From Streptomyces kurssanovii (GTDB lineage: Bacteria; Actinomycetota; Actinomycetes; Streptomycetales; Streptomycetaceae): a stretch of 64,000 bases of DNA. The notes under the pieces were generated by a model. That model had not been told where the DNA came from and did no database searches. It saw nothing but the letters and a program-made list of their open reading frames with translations. The translations under genes and the position numbers were made by a program. Numbering within the stretch: the stretch's first letter is position 1; each line of letters begins with the position of its first letter. Below, piece by piece: positions 1-7,986 of this stretch. The stretch spans positions 355,379 to 419,378 of the forward strand of contig NZ_BMTN01000005.1 of the NCBI RefSeq assembly GCF_014649695.1. Direction: 5' to 3'.

Positions 1-2
1 TG

Positions 3-755
3 TCCGGCGAGATCGGCGCGCCGGTCCTGGTCAATGTGGACGCGCGGAGTGAGGGCGCCTCAGGTGCACCGGGGATCTACAAGAGTTCGGTGCTCGTCGG
101 CCCGGACGGCCCGACCGGGGACCGGTACGACAAGATGCGGCTCGTCCCGTTCGGTGAGTACATCCCGGCCAGGTCGGTGCTCGGCTGGGCCACGTCGGTC
201 GGCCGGGCCGCGGGTGAGGACCGGCTGCGAGGGCGTGCCCCGGTGGTGATGACGCTGCCGGACGACGGCACGCGGGCGCCCGGTCTGCGGCTGGGGCCGC
301 TGGTCTGCTTCGAGTCGGCGTTCCCCGACATGAGCAGGCGGCTGACACGGGACGGCGCGCAGGTGCTGGTGGCCCAGTCGGCGACGTCGTCGTTCCAGGA
401 GAGCTGGGCCCCCGAGCAGCACGCGTCGCTGGCGGCACTGCGCGCGGCGGAGAGCGGCCGGCCGATGGTGCACGCCACGCTCACCGGCGTGAGCGCGGTG
501 TACGCGGCGGGCGGCGACCGCGTAGGAGCACCGCTCTCGACGGAGAGCACCACCGCGGCGGTCTACGAGGTGCCCCTGGTGTCCGGGAGCACGCTGTACG
601 TCAGGTTCGGCGACTGGCCGGTGTACGCGTCGGTGGCGCTGCTCGCCGTGCTGGGCGCCGCCGGCGGGGTGCGTGCCCTCAGGCGGCCTGCTCCAGGGCC
701 AGGCGGACCACACGCTCGCACAGCTCATGAGTCCTCAGCGCGTCCTGTGCGCTGA
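3..755 (+). CDS. lnt: Apolipoprotein N-acyltransferase, 3' part (5' end outside window)
   Basis: This is the C-terminal nitrilase-like domain of Lnt, the membrane enzyme that adds the third acyl chain to the N-terminal cysteine of lipoproteins. Reading is open from base 3, so the membrane-spanning N-terminus and the catalytic Glu lie upstream. Visible are the catalytic Lys in the YDKMRLVPFGEY segment, the nucleophilic Cys in GPLVCFESAFPD (codon 306-308), and the conserved ATSSFQESWAPEQHASL stretch. A last hydrophobic helix (WPVYASVALLAVLGAAGG) anchors the end. The final 25 or so residues are low-complexity and overlap the convergent oxidoreductase gene by 77 bp. The gene family is clear; I infer it is functional from the intact Lys and Cys. 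Confidence 0.9.
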   Translation, partial: SGEIGAPVLVNVDARSEGASGAPGIYKSSVLVGPDGPTGDRYDKMRLVPFGEYIPARSVLGWATSVGRAAGEDRLRGRAPVVMTLPDDGTRAPGLRLGPLVCFESAFPDMSRRLTRDGAQVLVAQSATSSFQESWAPEQHASLAALRAAESGRPMVHATLTGVSAVYAAGGDRVGAPLSTESTTAAVYEVPLVSGSTLYVRFGDWPVYASVALLAVLGAAGGVRALRRPAPGPGGPHARTAHESSARPVR

Positions 756-1584
756 GGACCTTCCCCGTGCGTACGGAGTCGAGGAAGGCGTGCACGACCT
801 GCTCGATGCCGCGCTGGCGGGCCACCGGCACCCAGTCGCCCCGCCGCCGGACGCTGGGCTGGCCCTTGTGGTCGACGATCTCGGCGAGGTTGCGGACCTC
901 GCGCTTGGAGTCCTGCCCCGAGACCTCGAGGATCTCCTCGGTCGAGCCGCTCATCCGGTTCATGACGCCGATGGCGGTGAATCCGTCGCCCGACAGCTGG
1001 AGCACGACGTGGTGCATCAGGCCGTCGACGATCCGTGCGCGTACGTCGGTGTGCTCGACGGTTCCCGGAAGGAGGAAGCGCAGGGTGTCGACGACATGGA
1101 TGAAGTCGTCCAGGACGAGGGTGCGCGGGTCCTCGGGGAGGCCTACGCGGTTCTTCTGCATCAGGATCAGTTCGCGCGGGTGCTCGAGGCATTGCGCGTA
1201 ACCGGGGGCGAACCTGCGGTTGAAGCCGACGGCGAGGCTGGTGCCCCGTTCCTCCGCCAGCGCCACCAGCCGCTCGGAGTCGGCCAGTTCGTAGGCGAGC
1301 GGCTTGTCGACGTAGGTCGCCACGCCCGCCTCGAGCAGCCGGGTGACGATCTCGGCGTGGGCGGCGGTCGACGCGTGGACGAAGGCGGCGTCCAGTCCCT
1401 GTGCGAGGAGGGGGTCCAGGTCGGTGTGGCACCGCTCGGCGGGGATGTGATGGGTCTCCGCGGTCCGCGTCAGGGTGGCCGGCGTGCGCGTCTGCAGGTG
1501 CAGTTCGACGCCGGGCAGGGTGGTGAGCACCGGCAGGTACGCCTTCCGCGCGATGTCGCCGAGCCCGATGCAGCCGACCTTCAC
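679..1584 (-). CDS. Gfo/Idh/MocA-family NAD(P)-dependent oxidoreductase
   Basis: The protein has about 301 residues. It opens with a Rossmann fold (VKVGCIGLGDIARKAYLP), followed by the family's EKP-like segment, here YVDKPLAYELADSE, which supplies the catalytic Lys. A C-terminal alpha/beta substrate domain completes it. Members oxidise or reduce sugars, inositols or related polyols with NAD(P); the substrate cannot be read from sequence. I chose the GTG at 1584, not the upstream ATG at 1680, because an AGGGGGA site precedes it and because the longer form would run into the monooxygenase gene, which ends 28 bp upstream. The two genes probably form one transcript controlled by the divergent TetR gene. 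Confidence 0.85.
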   Translation of the reverse strand: MKVGCIGLGDIARKAYLPVLTTLPGVELHLQTRTPATLTRTAETHHIPAERCHTDLDPLLAQGLDAAFVHASTAAHAEIVTRLLEAGVATYVDKPLAYELADSERLVALAEERGTSLAVGFNRRFAPGYAQCLEHPRELILMQKNRVGLPEDPRTLVLDDFIHVVDTLRFLLPGTVEHTDVRARIVDGLMHHVVLQLSGDGFTAIGVMNRMSGSTEEILEVSGQDSKREVRNLAEIVDHKGQPSVRRRGDWVPVARQRGIEQVVHAFLDSVRTGKVLSAQDALRTHELCERVVRLALEQAA

Positions 1585-1612
1585 GGGGTTCCCCCTCACA
1601 TGCCCGGCCGGC

Positions 1613-2863
1613 TCACCGCCGTGCCGGTCGTTCTTCGTGCGCGCCCGGCTCTGCGTGCGCGTCCTGTGCTCCGGCAGCATACGTGCGCCGTGGTGGCTGC
1701 CAGTCGGCGATGCCGTCGAAGGTCCGCAGCACCAGGCCCGGGCCGAGGCGGGAGACGGTGGACATGAGGGCGTCGCGGACGGCTACCGCGGGTGCGCCGC
1801 TGAGTGACATCAGCCGGGCGACCTGTGCCGACTTCCGGACGATCGCCGCGGTGCGCGGCTGCCGCTCCGCGCTGTAGGCGGCGAGCCCGGCGCCGAGGTC
1901 GAGGCCGGTGGCCGTGTGGTGGGCGAGGACGATGGCGTCCTCGATGGCCTGGTTGCCGCCCTGGCCGAGCGTCGGGGCCATGGCGTGCGCGGCGTCGCCG
2001 AGGAGCGCGGTGCGGCCGCGGTGGTAGGCGGGCAGCGGGCGGATCATGTGGTGGACGTCGTTGCGGAGCACGCTCTCCGGTGCGGCGGCGGCGATGACGC
2101 CGGGGACGGGGTCGTGCCAGTCGCCGAACCTGCGCAGCAGTTCGGCCTTCTCGCCGTCGGCCGCCTTGCCTCCCTGCGGGGCGGTGGCGGCAGCGTAGGC
2201 GTAGACCCGGCCGTCCTTGAGGGGCTGGGTTCCCCACAGGGAGCCGGGGCCCCAGGTCTCATGCGGCTCGAAGGGCTGTTCCGGCGCGGGTACGACCACG
2301 CGCCAGGTGGTCATCCCGGAGTAGGCGGGCCCCGGATGGGCCGGGAAGAGGGCGCGGCGCACGGCGGAGTGGATGCCGTCGGCGCCGATGACGAGGTCCG
2401 CCTCGATGTCGCCGTCGGGTGTCGTCACCCGGGCCGGTCGGCCGCCGGCGGTCCCCGCGTCGGCCAGTTCGCCGGGGCAGCCGGTGCGGACGGTGCCCTC
2501 GGGCAGCTTGCGGGCGATCCGGTCGATCAGGGTGGCGCGGTGGACGAGCACGAGGGGTCCGCCGAACCGTTCCGCGGCGGCGGCGCTGTCGATGCGGGAC
2601 AGCCAGCGGCCGGCCGGGCTCCGCATACCGCCGGTGCCCTGCCAGGCGGCCAGGCCGCGGATCTCGTCGCCGAGTCCGATGACGTCCAGTGCGCGCTGGG
2701 AGTTGGGGGCGAGTCCGATGCCCGCGCCGACGGGCTCGAGGGACGCGGCCCGTTCCAGGACGGTGACCTGCCAGCCGTGCTGCCGCAGGGCGACGGCTGC
2801 GGTGAGGCCGCCGATCCCGCTGCCGACGACGACTGCGTGAGCGGCTTTACGCGGTACGGGCAT
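1613..2863 (-). CDS. FAD-dependent aromatic-ring-type monooxygenase (PHBH/UbiH family)
   Basis: The 416-residue flavoprotein has the FAD-binding GSGIGG motif at residues 14-19 and the second FAD motif GDAAHAMAPTLGQGGNQ near residue 290, the pattern of class A flavin monooxygenases. Such enzymes use NAD(P)H and oxygen to hydroxylate small, often aromatic, compounds. The ATG at 2863 has a strong GGAGGAG site 7 nt upstream. It is first in a two-gene operon with the Gfo/Idh oxidoreductase and divergent from a TetR regulator, with two palindromes in the 82-bp gap. I infer a small inducible catabolic or detoxification unit whose inducer is unknown. Confidence 0.88.
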   Translation of the reverse strand: MPVPRKAAHAVVVGSGIGGLTAAVALRQHGWQVTVLERAASLEPVGAGIGLAPNSQRALDVIGLGDEIRGLAAWQGTGGMRSPAGRWLSRIDSAAAAERFGGPLVLVHRATLIDRIARKLPEGTVRTGCPGELADAGTAGGRPARVTTPDGDIEADLVIGADGIHSAVRRALFPAHPGPAYSGMTTWRVVVPAPEQPFEPHETWGPGSLWGTQPLKDGRVYAYAAATAPQGGKAADGEKAELLRRFGDWHDPVPGVIAAAAPESVLRNDVHHMIRPLPAYHRGRTALLGDAAHAMAPTLGQGGNQAIEDAIVLAHHTATGLDLGAGLAAYSAERQPRTAAIVRKSAQVARLMSLSGAPAVAVRDALMSTVSRLGPGLVLRTFDGIADWQPPRRTYAAGAQDAHAEPGAHEERPARR

Positions 2864-2883
2864 GGCTGCTCCTCCACTCGGTT

Positions 2884-2897
2884 ACTACACCTGTAGT
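2884..2897. promoter_or_regulatory. TetR-type operator, copy 1
   Basis: A perfect interrupted palindrome, ACTACA-CC-TGTAGT, lies 20 bp before the monooxygenase start. An identical copy begins 28 bp further on. Binding by the adjacent TetR protein is inferred from position. Confidence 0.7.
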
Positions 2898-2911
2898 GAC
2901 ACGACCACGCT

Positions 2912-2925
2912 ACTACACCTGTAGT
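2912..2925. promoter_or_regulatory. TetR-type operator, copy 2
   Basis: This is a second identical ACTACA-CC-TGTAGT palindrome. It sits directly upstream of the TAGATT -10 box of the tetR gene, so occupancy would block tetR transcription as well (autoregulation, inferred). Confidence 0.7.
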
Positions 2926-2933
2926 CCCGGCGG

Positions 2934-2939
2934 TAGATT
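2934..2939 (+). promoter_or_regulatory. -10 box of a leaderless tetR transcript
   Basis: TAGATT is followed by exactly 6 nt and then the ATG at 2946, and no ribosome-binding site fits. This is the standard geometry of actinobacterial leaderless mRNAs. Confidence 0.6.
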
Positions 2940-2945
2940 GACCGC

Positions 2946-3560
2946 ATGGCCGCACGCACCGCCCCGCCCGGCGCCCCTCGGGCAGAACTCATCGCCGACA
3001 CCGCGCTCGCGCTCCTCGCCGAGCGCGGGATGCGCGGGCTCACCCACCGCGCCGTGGACGAGGCGGCCGGGCTGCCGCAGGGCTCGACCTCCAACCACGC
3101 CCGCACCCGCCAGGCCCTGCTCGAGGCGGCGGTACGCAGGCTGGCGGACCGCGAGGCGGCCGTCCTCCCCGTGGCGGAGATGCCGCCCGCACCGGGCGGC
3201 AGGGGCGACCTGCTGGACGCGATGGCGCTCGCCCTGCACCGCTATCTGACCGGCCATCCCGAACTGCTCGTCGCCCGCTACGAACTGGCCCTGGAGGCCA
3301 CCCGGCGCCCGGAGCTTCGCGAGTTCTACGACCGGACGGGCAGCCGTTTCCGTGCCCCGCTCAACGCGCTGATGGCCGAGGCCGGTTCACCCGAGCCGGA
3401 ACGGCACGCACTGTCCCTCGTCGCATGGTGCGAGGGGCTTATGTTCGCCTGCGCCGTCGGCTCCTATCACGCGGCGGTGCCGAGCCCGGAAGAACTGCGC
3501 AAGGGTTTCCAGGAGCTGTTGCGCGGCATGCTCGGCACACAGGCCGGGTACGGCGAATAA
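2946..3560 (+). CDS. TetR-family transcriptional repressor
   Basis: The protein has 204 residues. Its N-terminal helix-turn-helix spans roughly residues 12-60 (LTHRAVDEAAGLPQGSTSNH), where the usual SxxTLYxHF recognition end reads STSNHARTR as in the YcaN/RutR-like subgroup. An all-helical ligand domain follows. It is transcribed away from the FAD monooxygenase/oxidoreductase operon across two identical palindromes, so repression of both directions is the likely job. The ATG at 2946 appears leaderless. It is 31 bp before the DinB-like gene on the same strand, which has its own ribosome-binding site. Confidence 0.88.
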   Translation: MAARTAPPGAPRAELIADTALALLAERGMRGLTHRAVDEAAGLPQGSTSNHARTRQALLEAAVRRLADREAAVLPVAEMPPAPGGRGDLLDAMALALHRYLTGHPELLVARYELALEATRRPELREFYDRTGSRFRAPLNALMAEAGSPEPERHALSLVAWCEGLMFACAVGSYHAAVPSPEELRKGFQELLRGMLGTQAGYGE

Positions 3561-3591
3561 CTCCTGGCAGCACCGCGGGAGGTGACGCAGG

Positions 3592-4113
3592 ATGATCGCC
3601 ATGACCACAGATACACGTACCGAGCCGTCCACCACCGCCGGCGAACGCGCCATGCTGGAAGGCTTCTTGGACTACCACCGCGAGACCCTGATCATGAAGT
3701 GCGCCGGCCTGGACGACGCACAGCTGCGGACGGCCTCGCTGGCGCCCTCCGAGCTCACCCTGCTGGGGCTCGTCCGCCACCTCGCCGAGGTCGAGCGCTA
3801 CTGGTTCCGCGAGATCATGGACGACGAGGATCTGCCCGACCTGTACTCCACGGAGGAGGACCGGGACGCGGATTTCCATGTCACCGAACAGGACACCTGG
3901 GCCGAGGCGCACGCGACCTGGCTCAGCCAGGTCGCCGACGCCCGCAAGGTCACCGCGGCGCATGAACTCGACGACCTGTCGGAATCCCGCAGCCGCGGCG
4001 GCGAGACGTTCAGCCTGCGCTGGATCCTCACCCACATGATCGAGGAGTACGCGCGCCACAACGGCCACGCCGACCTGCTGCGCGAGCACATCGACGGCGC
4101 CACGGGCGAGTGA
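3592..4113 (+). CDS. DinB-superfamily (DUF664) protein, possible mycothiol-linked enzyme
   Basis: The protein is 173 residues and all-helical, with the DUF664/DinB signature. HLAEVERYWFREI near residue 64 supplies one metal-ligand His, and HMIEEYARHNGHADLLREH near residue 145 supplies the others. DinB-superfamily proteins bind a divalent metal and include thiol-dependent transferases that use bacillithiol or mycothiol. The actual reaction here is unknown. A GGGAGGTG site 7 nt ahead of 3592 supports this start; an ATG three codons later is possible. It follows tetR in the same direction and ends 22 bp before a convergent gene. Confidence 0.8.
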   Translation: MIAMTTDTRTEPSTTAGERAMLEGFLDYHRETLIMKCAGLDDAQLRTASLAPSELTLLGLVRHLAEVERYWFREIMDDEDLPDLYSTEEDRDADFHVTEQDTWAEAHATWLSQVADARKVTAAHELDDLSESRSRGGETFSLRWILTHMIEEYARHNGHADLLREHIDGATGE

Positions 4114-4135
4114 CCGGGCAGGGGCGGCGGGCGGC

Positions 4136-4603
4136 TCAGCCGGCCCCCAGGGTGCCCTCCAGGCGGGCGATGGCGGCGCGCACCCCGTGGCCGTAACCGT
4201 CGTCCCCCAGGGCGTCCGTGGACGCGCGTGCCCGGTCCAGATGGGCGCGCGCCTCCTCGGGGCGGTGCAGCTTGACGTAGTCCGCCGCCAGATTCAGATG
4301 GAGCGAGGGGTAAAGGGCCCGCACCGCGAGGGTCTGGTGCCGGGCGAGCCGTTCGTCGCTCAGCCCGTCGGCCGCCGACAGGGCACGCAGATCCCAGGCC
4401 AGCTCGTCCGCCGGGTCGTCCTGGACGTCCGCCATGCAGTGGGCGAGGGTGCAGCGGTGCAGGGCGTCGCCCTCCTCGCCGATCTCCGACCACAGCAGGG
4501 CGAAGCGATTACGCGCCTCCTCACGGTCACCCCCGTGCAGCAGCATCATCGCCTGCCCGATCCGGGTCATGACGATGTCCTGCGACGCCTCCTGCTGCTC
4601 CAT
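4136..4603 (-). CDS. Conserved helical (TPR-like) protein of unknown function
   Basis: About 155 residues, all predicted helix. Paired-helix segments (QAMMLLHGGDREEARNRFA, and LNLAADYVKLHRPEEARAHL near the C-terminus) have the Ala/Leu spacing of tetratricopeptide repeats. I do not recognise a named family. The ATG at 4603 was preferred over the GTG one codon earlier because AGGAGG lies 8 nt upstream. It follows ung on the same strand, but a hairpin terminator lies between, so it is probably transcribed separately. Confidence 0.6.
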   Translation of the reverse strand: MEQQEASQDIVMTRIGQAMMLLHGGDREEARNRFALLWSEIGEEGDALHRCTLAHCMADVQDDPADELAWDLRALSAADGLSDERLARHQTLAVRALYPSLHLNLAADYVKLHRPEEARAHLDRARASTDALGDDGYGHGVRAAIARLEGTLGAG

Positions 4604-4678
4604 CACTGTGGCCTCCTCGTCCGCGGCGAAGTGCTGCTTGAGGACACCGACGCTAGCCGCCGCGGGGGCCGATCGCGC

Positions 4679-4707
4679 ACAGGCTCGGGCATGCGGCCCG
4701 AGCCTGT
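4679..4707 (-). terminator. Hairpin terminator after ung
   Basis: A 12-bp perfect stem built on ACAGGCTCGGGC with a 5-nt loop lies 18 bp beyond the ung stop codon. Confidence 0.65.
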
Positions 4708-4724
4708 CGGCCGGGTGCGCCGAT

Positions 4725-5408
4725 TCAGCCGATGTCGGGGATGCGCCAGTCGATGGGCTCGTGGCCCTGCGCCGCGACGGCCTCGTTGATCTGGGTGAAC
4801 GGCCGGGAACCGAAGAACTTCTTCGCGGACAGCGGTGAGGGGTGCGCCCCCTTCACCACGGCATGCCGCTCCTCGTCGATGAGCGGCAGCTTCTTCTGCG
4901 CGTAGTTGCCCCACAGGACGAAGACGGCCGGGTCCGGCCGGGAGGCCACCGCGCGGATCACCGCGTCGGTCACCTTCTCCCAGCCCTTGCCCTTGTGGGA
5001 ATTGGCCTCGCCGGCCCGGACGGTCAGCACCGCGTTGAGCAGCAGCACGCCCTGGCGCGCCCACGGCATCAGATAGCCGTTGTCCGGGACCGGGTGGCCG
5101 AGCTCGCTCTGCATCTCCTTGTAGATGTTGCGCAGGGACGGCGGGGTCTTGACGCCCGGCCGCACGGAGAAGCAGAGACCGTGCCCCTGGCCCTCGCCGT
5201 GGTACGGGTCCTGGCCGAGGATGAGCACCTTCACCTGCTCGTACGGCGTGGCCTCCAGCGCGGCGAACACCTCCGCGCTCGGCGGATACACCGGCCCGTT
5301 GGCCCGCTCCTTCTCGACGAACTCGGTGAGCTCCCTGAAGTACGGCTTCTGCAGCTCTTCGCCGAGGACGCCGCGCCAGGACTCGGGCAGCATGTCGGTG
5401 TCGGTCAC
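4725..5408 (-). CDS. ung: Uracil-DNA glycosylase, family 1
   Basis: The 227-residue enzyme removes uracil from DNA to begin base-excision repair. Family-1 hallmarks are present: the water-activating motif GQDPYHG (residues 65-71, with the catalytic Asp at 67), the uracil-binding Asn in LLLNAVLTVRAGEANSH, and the minor-groove loop HPSPLSAKKFFG near residue 190. Length matches the family (220-230). Hairpins on both sides suggest a single-gene transcription unit. Confidence 0.97.
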   Translation of the reverse strand: MTDTDMLPESWRGVLGEELQKPYFRELTEFVEKERANGPVYPPSAEVFAALEATPYEQVKVLILGQDPYHGEGQGHGLCFSVRPGVKTPPSLRNIYKEMQSELGHPVPDNGYLMPWARQGVLLLNAVLTVRAGEANSHKGKGWEKVTDAVIRAVASRPDPAVFVLWGNYAQKKLPLIDEERHAVVKGAHPSPLSAKKFFGSRPFTQINEAVAAQGHEPIDWRIPDIG

Positions 5409-5432
5409 GTCAACAACCTCCGTCGGTGGGCC

Positions 5433-5466
5433 GGTTCCGAGATCCCGGAACCGGGATCTCAGAACC
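5433..5466 (-). terminator. Hairpin terminator after the ABC binding-protein gene
   Basis: GAGATCCCGG and CCGGGATCTC pair around an AA loop. The stem continues through GGTTC/GAACC with one mismatch, giving about 15 pairs. It lies 22 bp past the stop at 5488. Confidence 0.7.
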
Positions 5467-5487
5467 TACCGGGGGGCACTGACAGCG

Positions 5488-7068
5488 CTACCAGCTGGCC
5501 TTGCGGTACAGCTCCCACACCTGCATGACGGTCTGCGGGTCGAGGGCACGCTCGCCGCCGCCGATCTCCTCGCTGGCCGCCACGTACAGTTTGCCCTGCC
5601 ACAGCGGCAGCAGGCGAACGTCGTCGACGAGGATCTCCTGCGCCTTCTCGAACTGCTTGGTGACCGCTCCGCGGTCGCTCTCACGCCGGGACTGCACGAG
5701 CTGCTCGGAGATCTCGGGTGCGTCGTACGGGGTGCCGAGGACGTTGTTCGCGCCGACGAACGGTGCGATGAAGTTGTCCGGGTCCGGGAAGTCCGGGAAC
5801 CAGCCACGCCCGAAGACGGGGTACTGGCCCGCCTGGTAGCCCTTCTGGAACTCGTCCCACGGCTTGCCCTGGATCGTGATCTTGAACAGGCCGGTGGCTT
5901 CGAGCTGCCGCTTGAGCTCGGCGAACTCGGGGGCCGTGGCGGAGCCGTACCGGTCGGTGGTGTACCAGAAGCTCAGCGGCACCGGCTCGTTGATGCCCGC
6001 GTCCTCGAGGATCTCCTCCGCCTTCTTGACGTCCGGCTCGCCGTACCGGTCGAAGAACTCGGTGGTGTGCCCGGCGATGCCCTTGGGGACCATCGAGTAC
6101 AGCGGCTCCGCGGTGCCCTTGTAGACCTTCTCCACGAGCGCGCCACGGTCGACGACCTGCGCGATCGCGCGGCGCACGGCCAGCTTGCCGCCGTTGGGGT
6201 CGGACGGGTTGAAGACGAGGTAGCGGATGTCGGCGCCGACCGTCTCCACGAGCTGGAGGTGGTCGTTCTCCGGCTTCTTCTCCTGGAGCTCGACGACCTG
6301 CTCCGCGGTCAGACCACGGTTGATCGCGTCGATCTCCTGCTTCTTCAGGGCCGTCATCATGATGGCGGAGTCCTGGAAGTAGCGGATCGTCACCGCGTCG
6401 TTCTTGATCTTCGCGAAGCCCTTGTACTTGGCGAAGCGGGTCAGCTCCGCCCGGTCGCCCTTCTCGTACGAGGCCAGGGCGTACGGACCGGAGCCGGTGA
6501 GCTTGCCGTCCTCACGGAGCTTGTCGGCCGGGTACTCGGAGGGCGGCACGATCGACATGGCCGGGGTGGCGAGGATGAACGGGAACGTGGCGTCGGCCGT
6601 GTTGAGCCGGAAGGTCACGATGCGGTCACCGGACGTCTCCACCTTGTCGAGCGACCCCAGCAGACCCTTCGGACCACCCTGCACGGCGATGGTCCGGATC
6701 CGGTCGATGGAGTGCTTGACGGCGGCGGCGTCGAGCTTGTCGCCGTTGGTGAAGGTGAGGCCTTCCTTGAGCTCGCACTCGAAGACCTTGTTGCTGCTGT
6801 CGGCGAAGCGGCACTCGGCCGCGTCGGACTGCGGCACGGTGCTCCCCGTCGGGAAGCTCACCAGGGTCTGGAAGACGTTCCGGTACAGCTCCCACGAGCC
6901 GTCCCAGGCGGCAGCCGGGTCGAGAGTGCTCGGCTCGCTGGTCGTACCGACGGAGATCTTCTGTTCACGGTCGGCGTCCTCGTCCGAGAACAGGCCGCAC
7001 CCCGCCAGCAGAGATATGGACGCTAGGGCTGCAGCGGCCTGCAGACAGGTCCGGTAGAACACGTGCAC
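5488..7068 (-). CDS. ABC transporter substrate-binding lipoprotein, peptide/nickel (family 5) type
   Basis: The 526-residue protein starts with a lipoprotein signal ending in the lipobox LLAGC (Cys 24), then SVGTTSEPSTLDPAAAWDG, the usual start of DppA/OppA-type binding proteins. The mature part has the family-5 core, including FTNGDKLDAAAVKHSIDRI and the late FPDFPDPDNFIAPF segment. It would sit on the outer face of the membrane and capture a peptide or similar ligand. No permease or ATPase genes are nearby, so its transporter partner must be encoded elsewhere, or it acts as a sensor. It is flanked by hairpin terminators and looks monocistronic. Confidence 0.92.
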   Translation of the reverse strand: MHVFYRTCLQAAAALASISLLAGCGLFSDEDADREQKISVGTTSEPSTLDPAAAWDGSWELYRNVFQTLVSFPTGSTVPQSDAAECRFADSSNKVFECELKEGLTFTNGDKLDAAAVKHSIDRIRTIAVQGGPKGLLGSLDKVETSGDRIVTFRLNTADATFPFILATPAMSIVPPSEYPADKLREDGKLTGSGPYALASYEKGDRAELTRFAKYKGFAKIKNDAVTIRYFQDSAIMMTALKKQEIDAINRGLTAEQVVELQEKKPENDHLQLVETVGADIRYLVFNPSDPNGGKLAVRRAIAQVVDRGALVEKVYKGTAEPLYSMVPKGIAGHTTEFFDRYGEPDVKKAEEILEDAGINEPVPLSFWYTTDRYGSATAPEFAELKRQLEATGLFKITIQGKPWDEFQKGYQAGQYPVFGRGWFPDFPDPDNFIAPFVGANNVLGTPYDAPEISEQLVQSRRESDRGAVTKQFEKAQEILVDDVRLLPLWQGKLYVAASEEIGGGERALDPQTVMQVWELYRKASW

Positions 7069-7108
7069 GCTCCTCGTTCAGCCATGGGTCGGCGAACCAT
7101 ACCGCAGC

Positions 7109-7142
7109 GCCCCGCCGGGTCAATCTGACGGCCCGGCGGGGC
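7109..7142 (-). terminator. Hairpin terminator after the SDR operon
   Basis: An 11-bp perfect stem (GCCCCGCCGGG / CCCGGCGGGGC) lies 48 bp past the last SDR stop and just upstream of the binding-protein gene. Confidence 0.6.
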
Positions 7143-7189
7143 ACTTGGATCATTCAGGAACAAACCGCCTCATGGCGGTCCGCTCGGCG

Positions 7190-7969
7190 TCAGTGGACGC
7201 CCGCATTGAGGAAGATACCGCCGTCCACGACGAGCGTCTGCCCCGTGATCCAGTCCGACTGCTCGGAGGTCAGGAACGCGGCCGCGCCGCCGATGTCCGC
7301 CGGCACCCCGAGCCGCCCCAGGGGGTAGGCGGCGGCCGCCTCGGCCTCCCGGCCCTCGTAGAGCGCTTCCGCGAACTTGGTCTTGATCACCGCGGGCGCG
7401 ATGGCGTTGACGCGGACGGACGGCGCCAGCTCGTGCGCCAGCTGGAGCGTCAGGTTGACCATGGCGGCCTTGCTCATGCCGTACGCGCCGATGAAGGGCG
7501 ACGCGGAGACACCGGCGACCGAGGCGATGTTCACGATCGCACCGCCGTTCTCCTTCTGCCACGCCTTCCACGTCTGCTGCGCGAAGCCGAGGGCGGAGAT
7601 CACGTTGGTCTCGTAGACCTTGCGCGCCACGCCCAGGTCGAGCTCGGCGATCGGGCCGAAGACCGGGTTCGTGCCGGCGTTGTTGACCAGGAAGTCGACG
7701 CGGCCGAAGGCCTCCATGGTGCGCTCGACCGCCGCCGCCTGGTGAGCCTCGTCGTGGGCCTTGCCCGCCACCGCGATGACCCGGTCGGCGCCGAGCCGCT
7801 CCACGGCCTCCTTCAGGGCCTCCTCGCCGCGGCCGGTGATGCACACCCGGTCGCCACGGGCGACGAGCGCCTCGGCGATGCCGTACCCGATGCCCCGGCT
7901 CGCGCCGGTGACGAGCGCGACCTTGCCGCTGTCCGCGACCTGTCCCGCCCCTGCTGTCTGTGCTGCCAT
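7190..7969 (-). CDS. Short-chain dehydrogenase/reductase (SDR), FabG-like
   Basis: The protein is 259 residues. The cofactor motif TGASRGIGYG lies near the N-terminus, NNAGTNP follows the fourth strand, and catalytic Ser and YGMSK are present. It reduces or oxidises a keto/hydroxy group with NAD(P)H; the substrate is not evident. The ATG at 7969 lies 17 bp after the stop of the upstream SDR gene, so the two are an operon. The open frame continues upstream into that gene, but that longer reading overlaps it and has no start site, so it was rejected. Together the pair probably act in fatty-acid or acyl-CoA metabolism. Confidence 0.88.
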   Translation of the reverse strand: MAAQTAGAGQVADSGKVALVTGASRGIGYGIAEALVARGDRVCITGRGEEALKEAVERLGADRVIAVAGKAHDEAHQAAAVERTMEAFGRVDFLVNNAGTNPVFGPIAELDLGVARKVYETNVISALGFAQQTWKAWQKENGGAIVNIASVAGVSASPFIGAYGMSKAAMVNLTLQLAHELAPSVRVNAIAPAVIKTKFAEALYEGREAEAAAAYPLGRLGVPADIGGAAAFLTSEQSDWITGQTLVVDGGIFLNAGVH

Positions 7970-7986
7970 GTCGTTCGAACCCCGAT

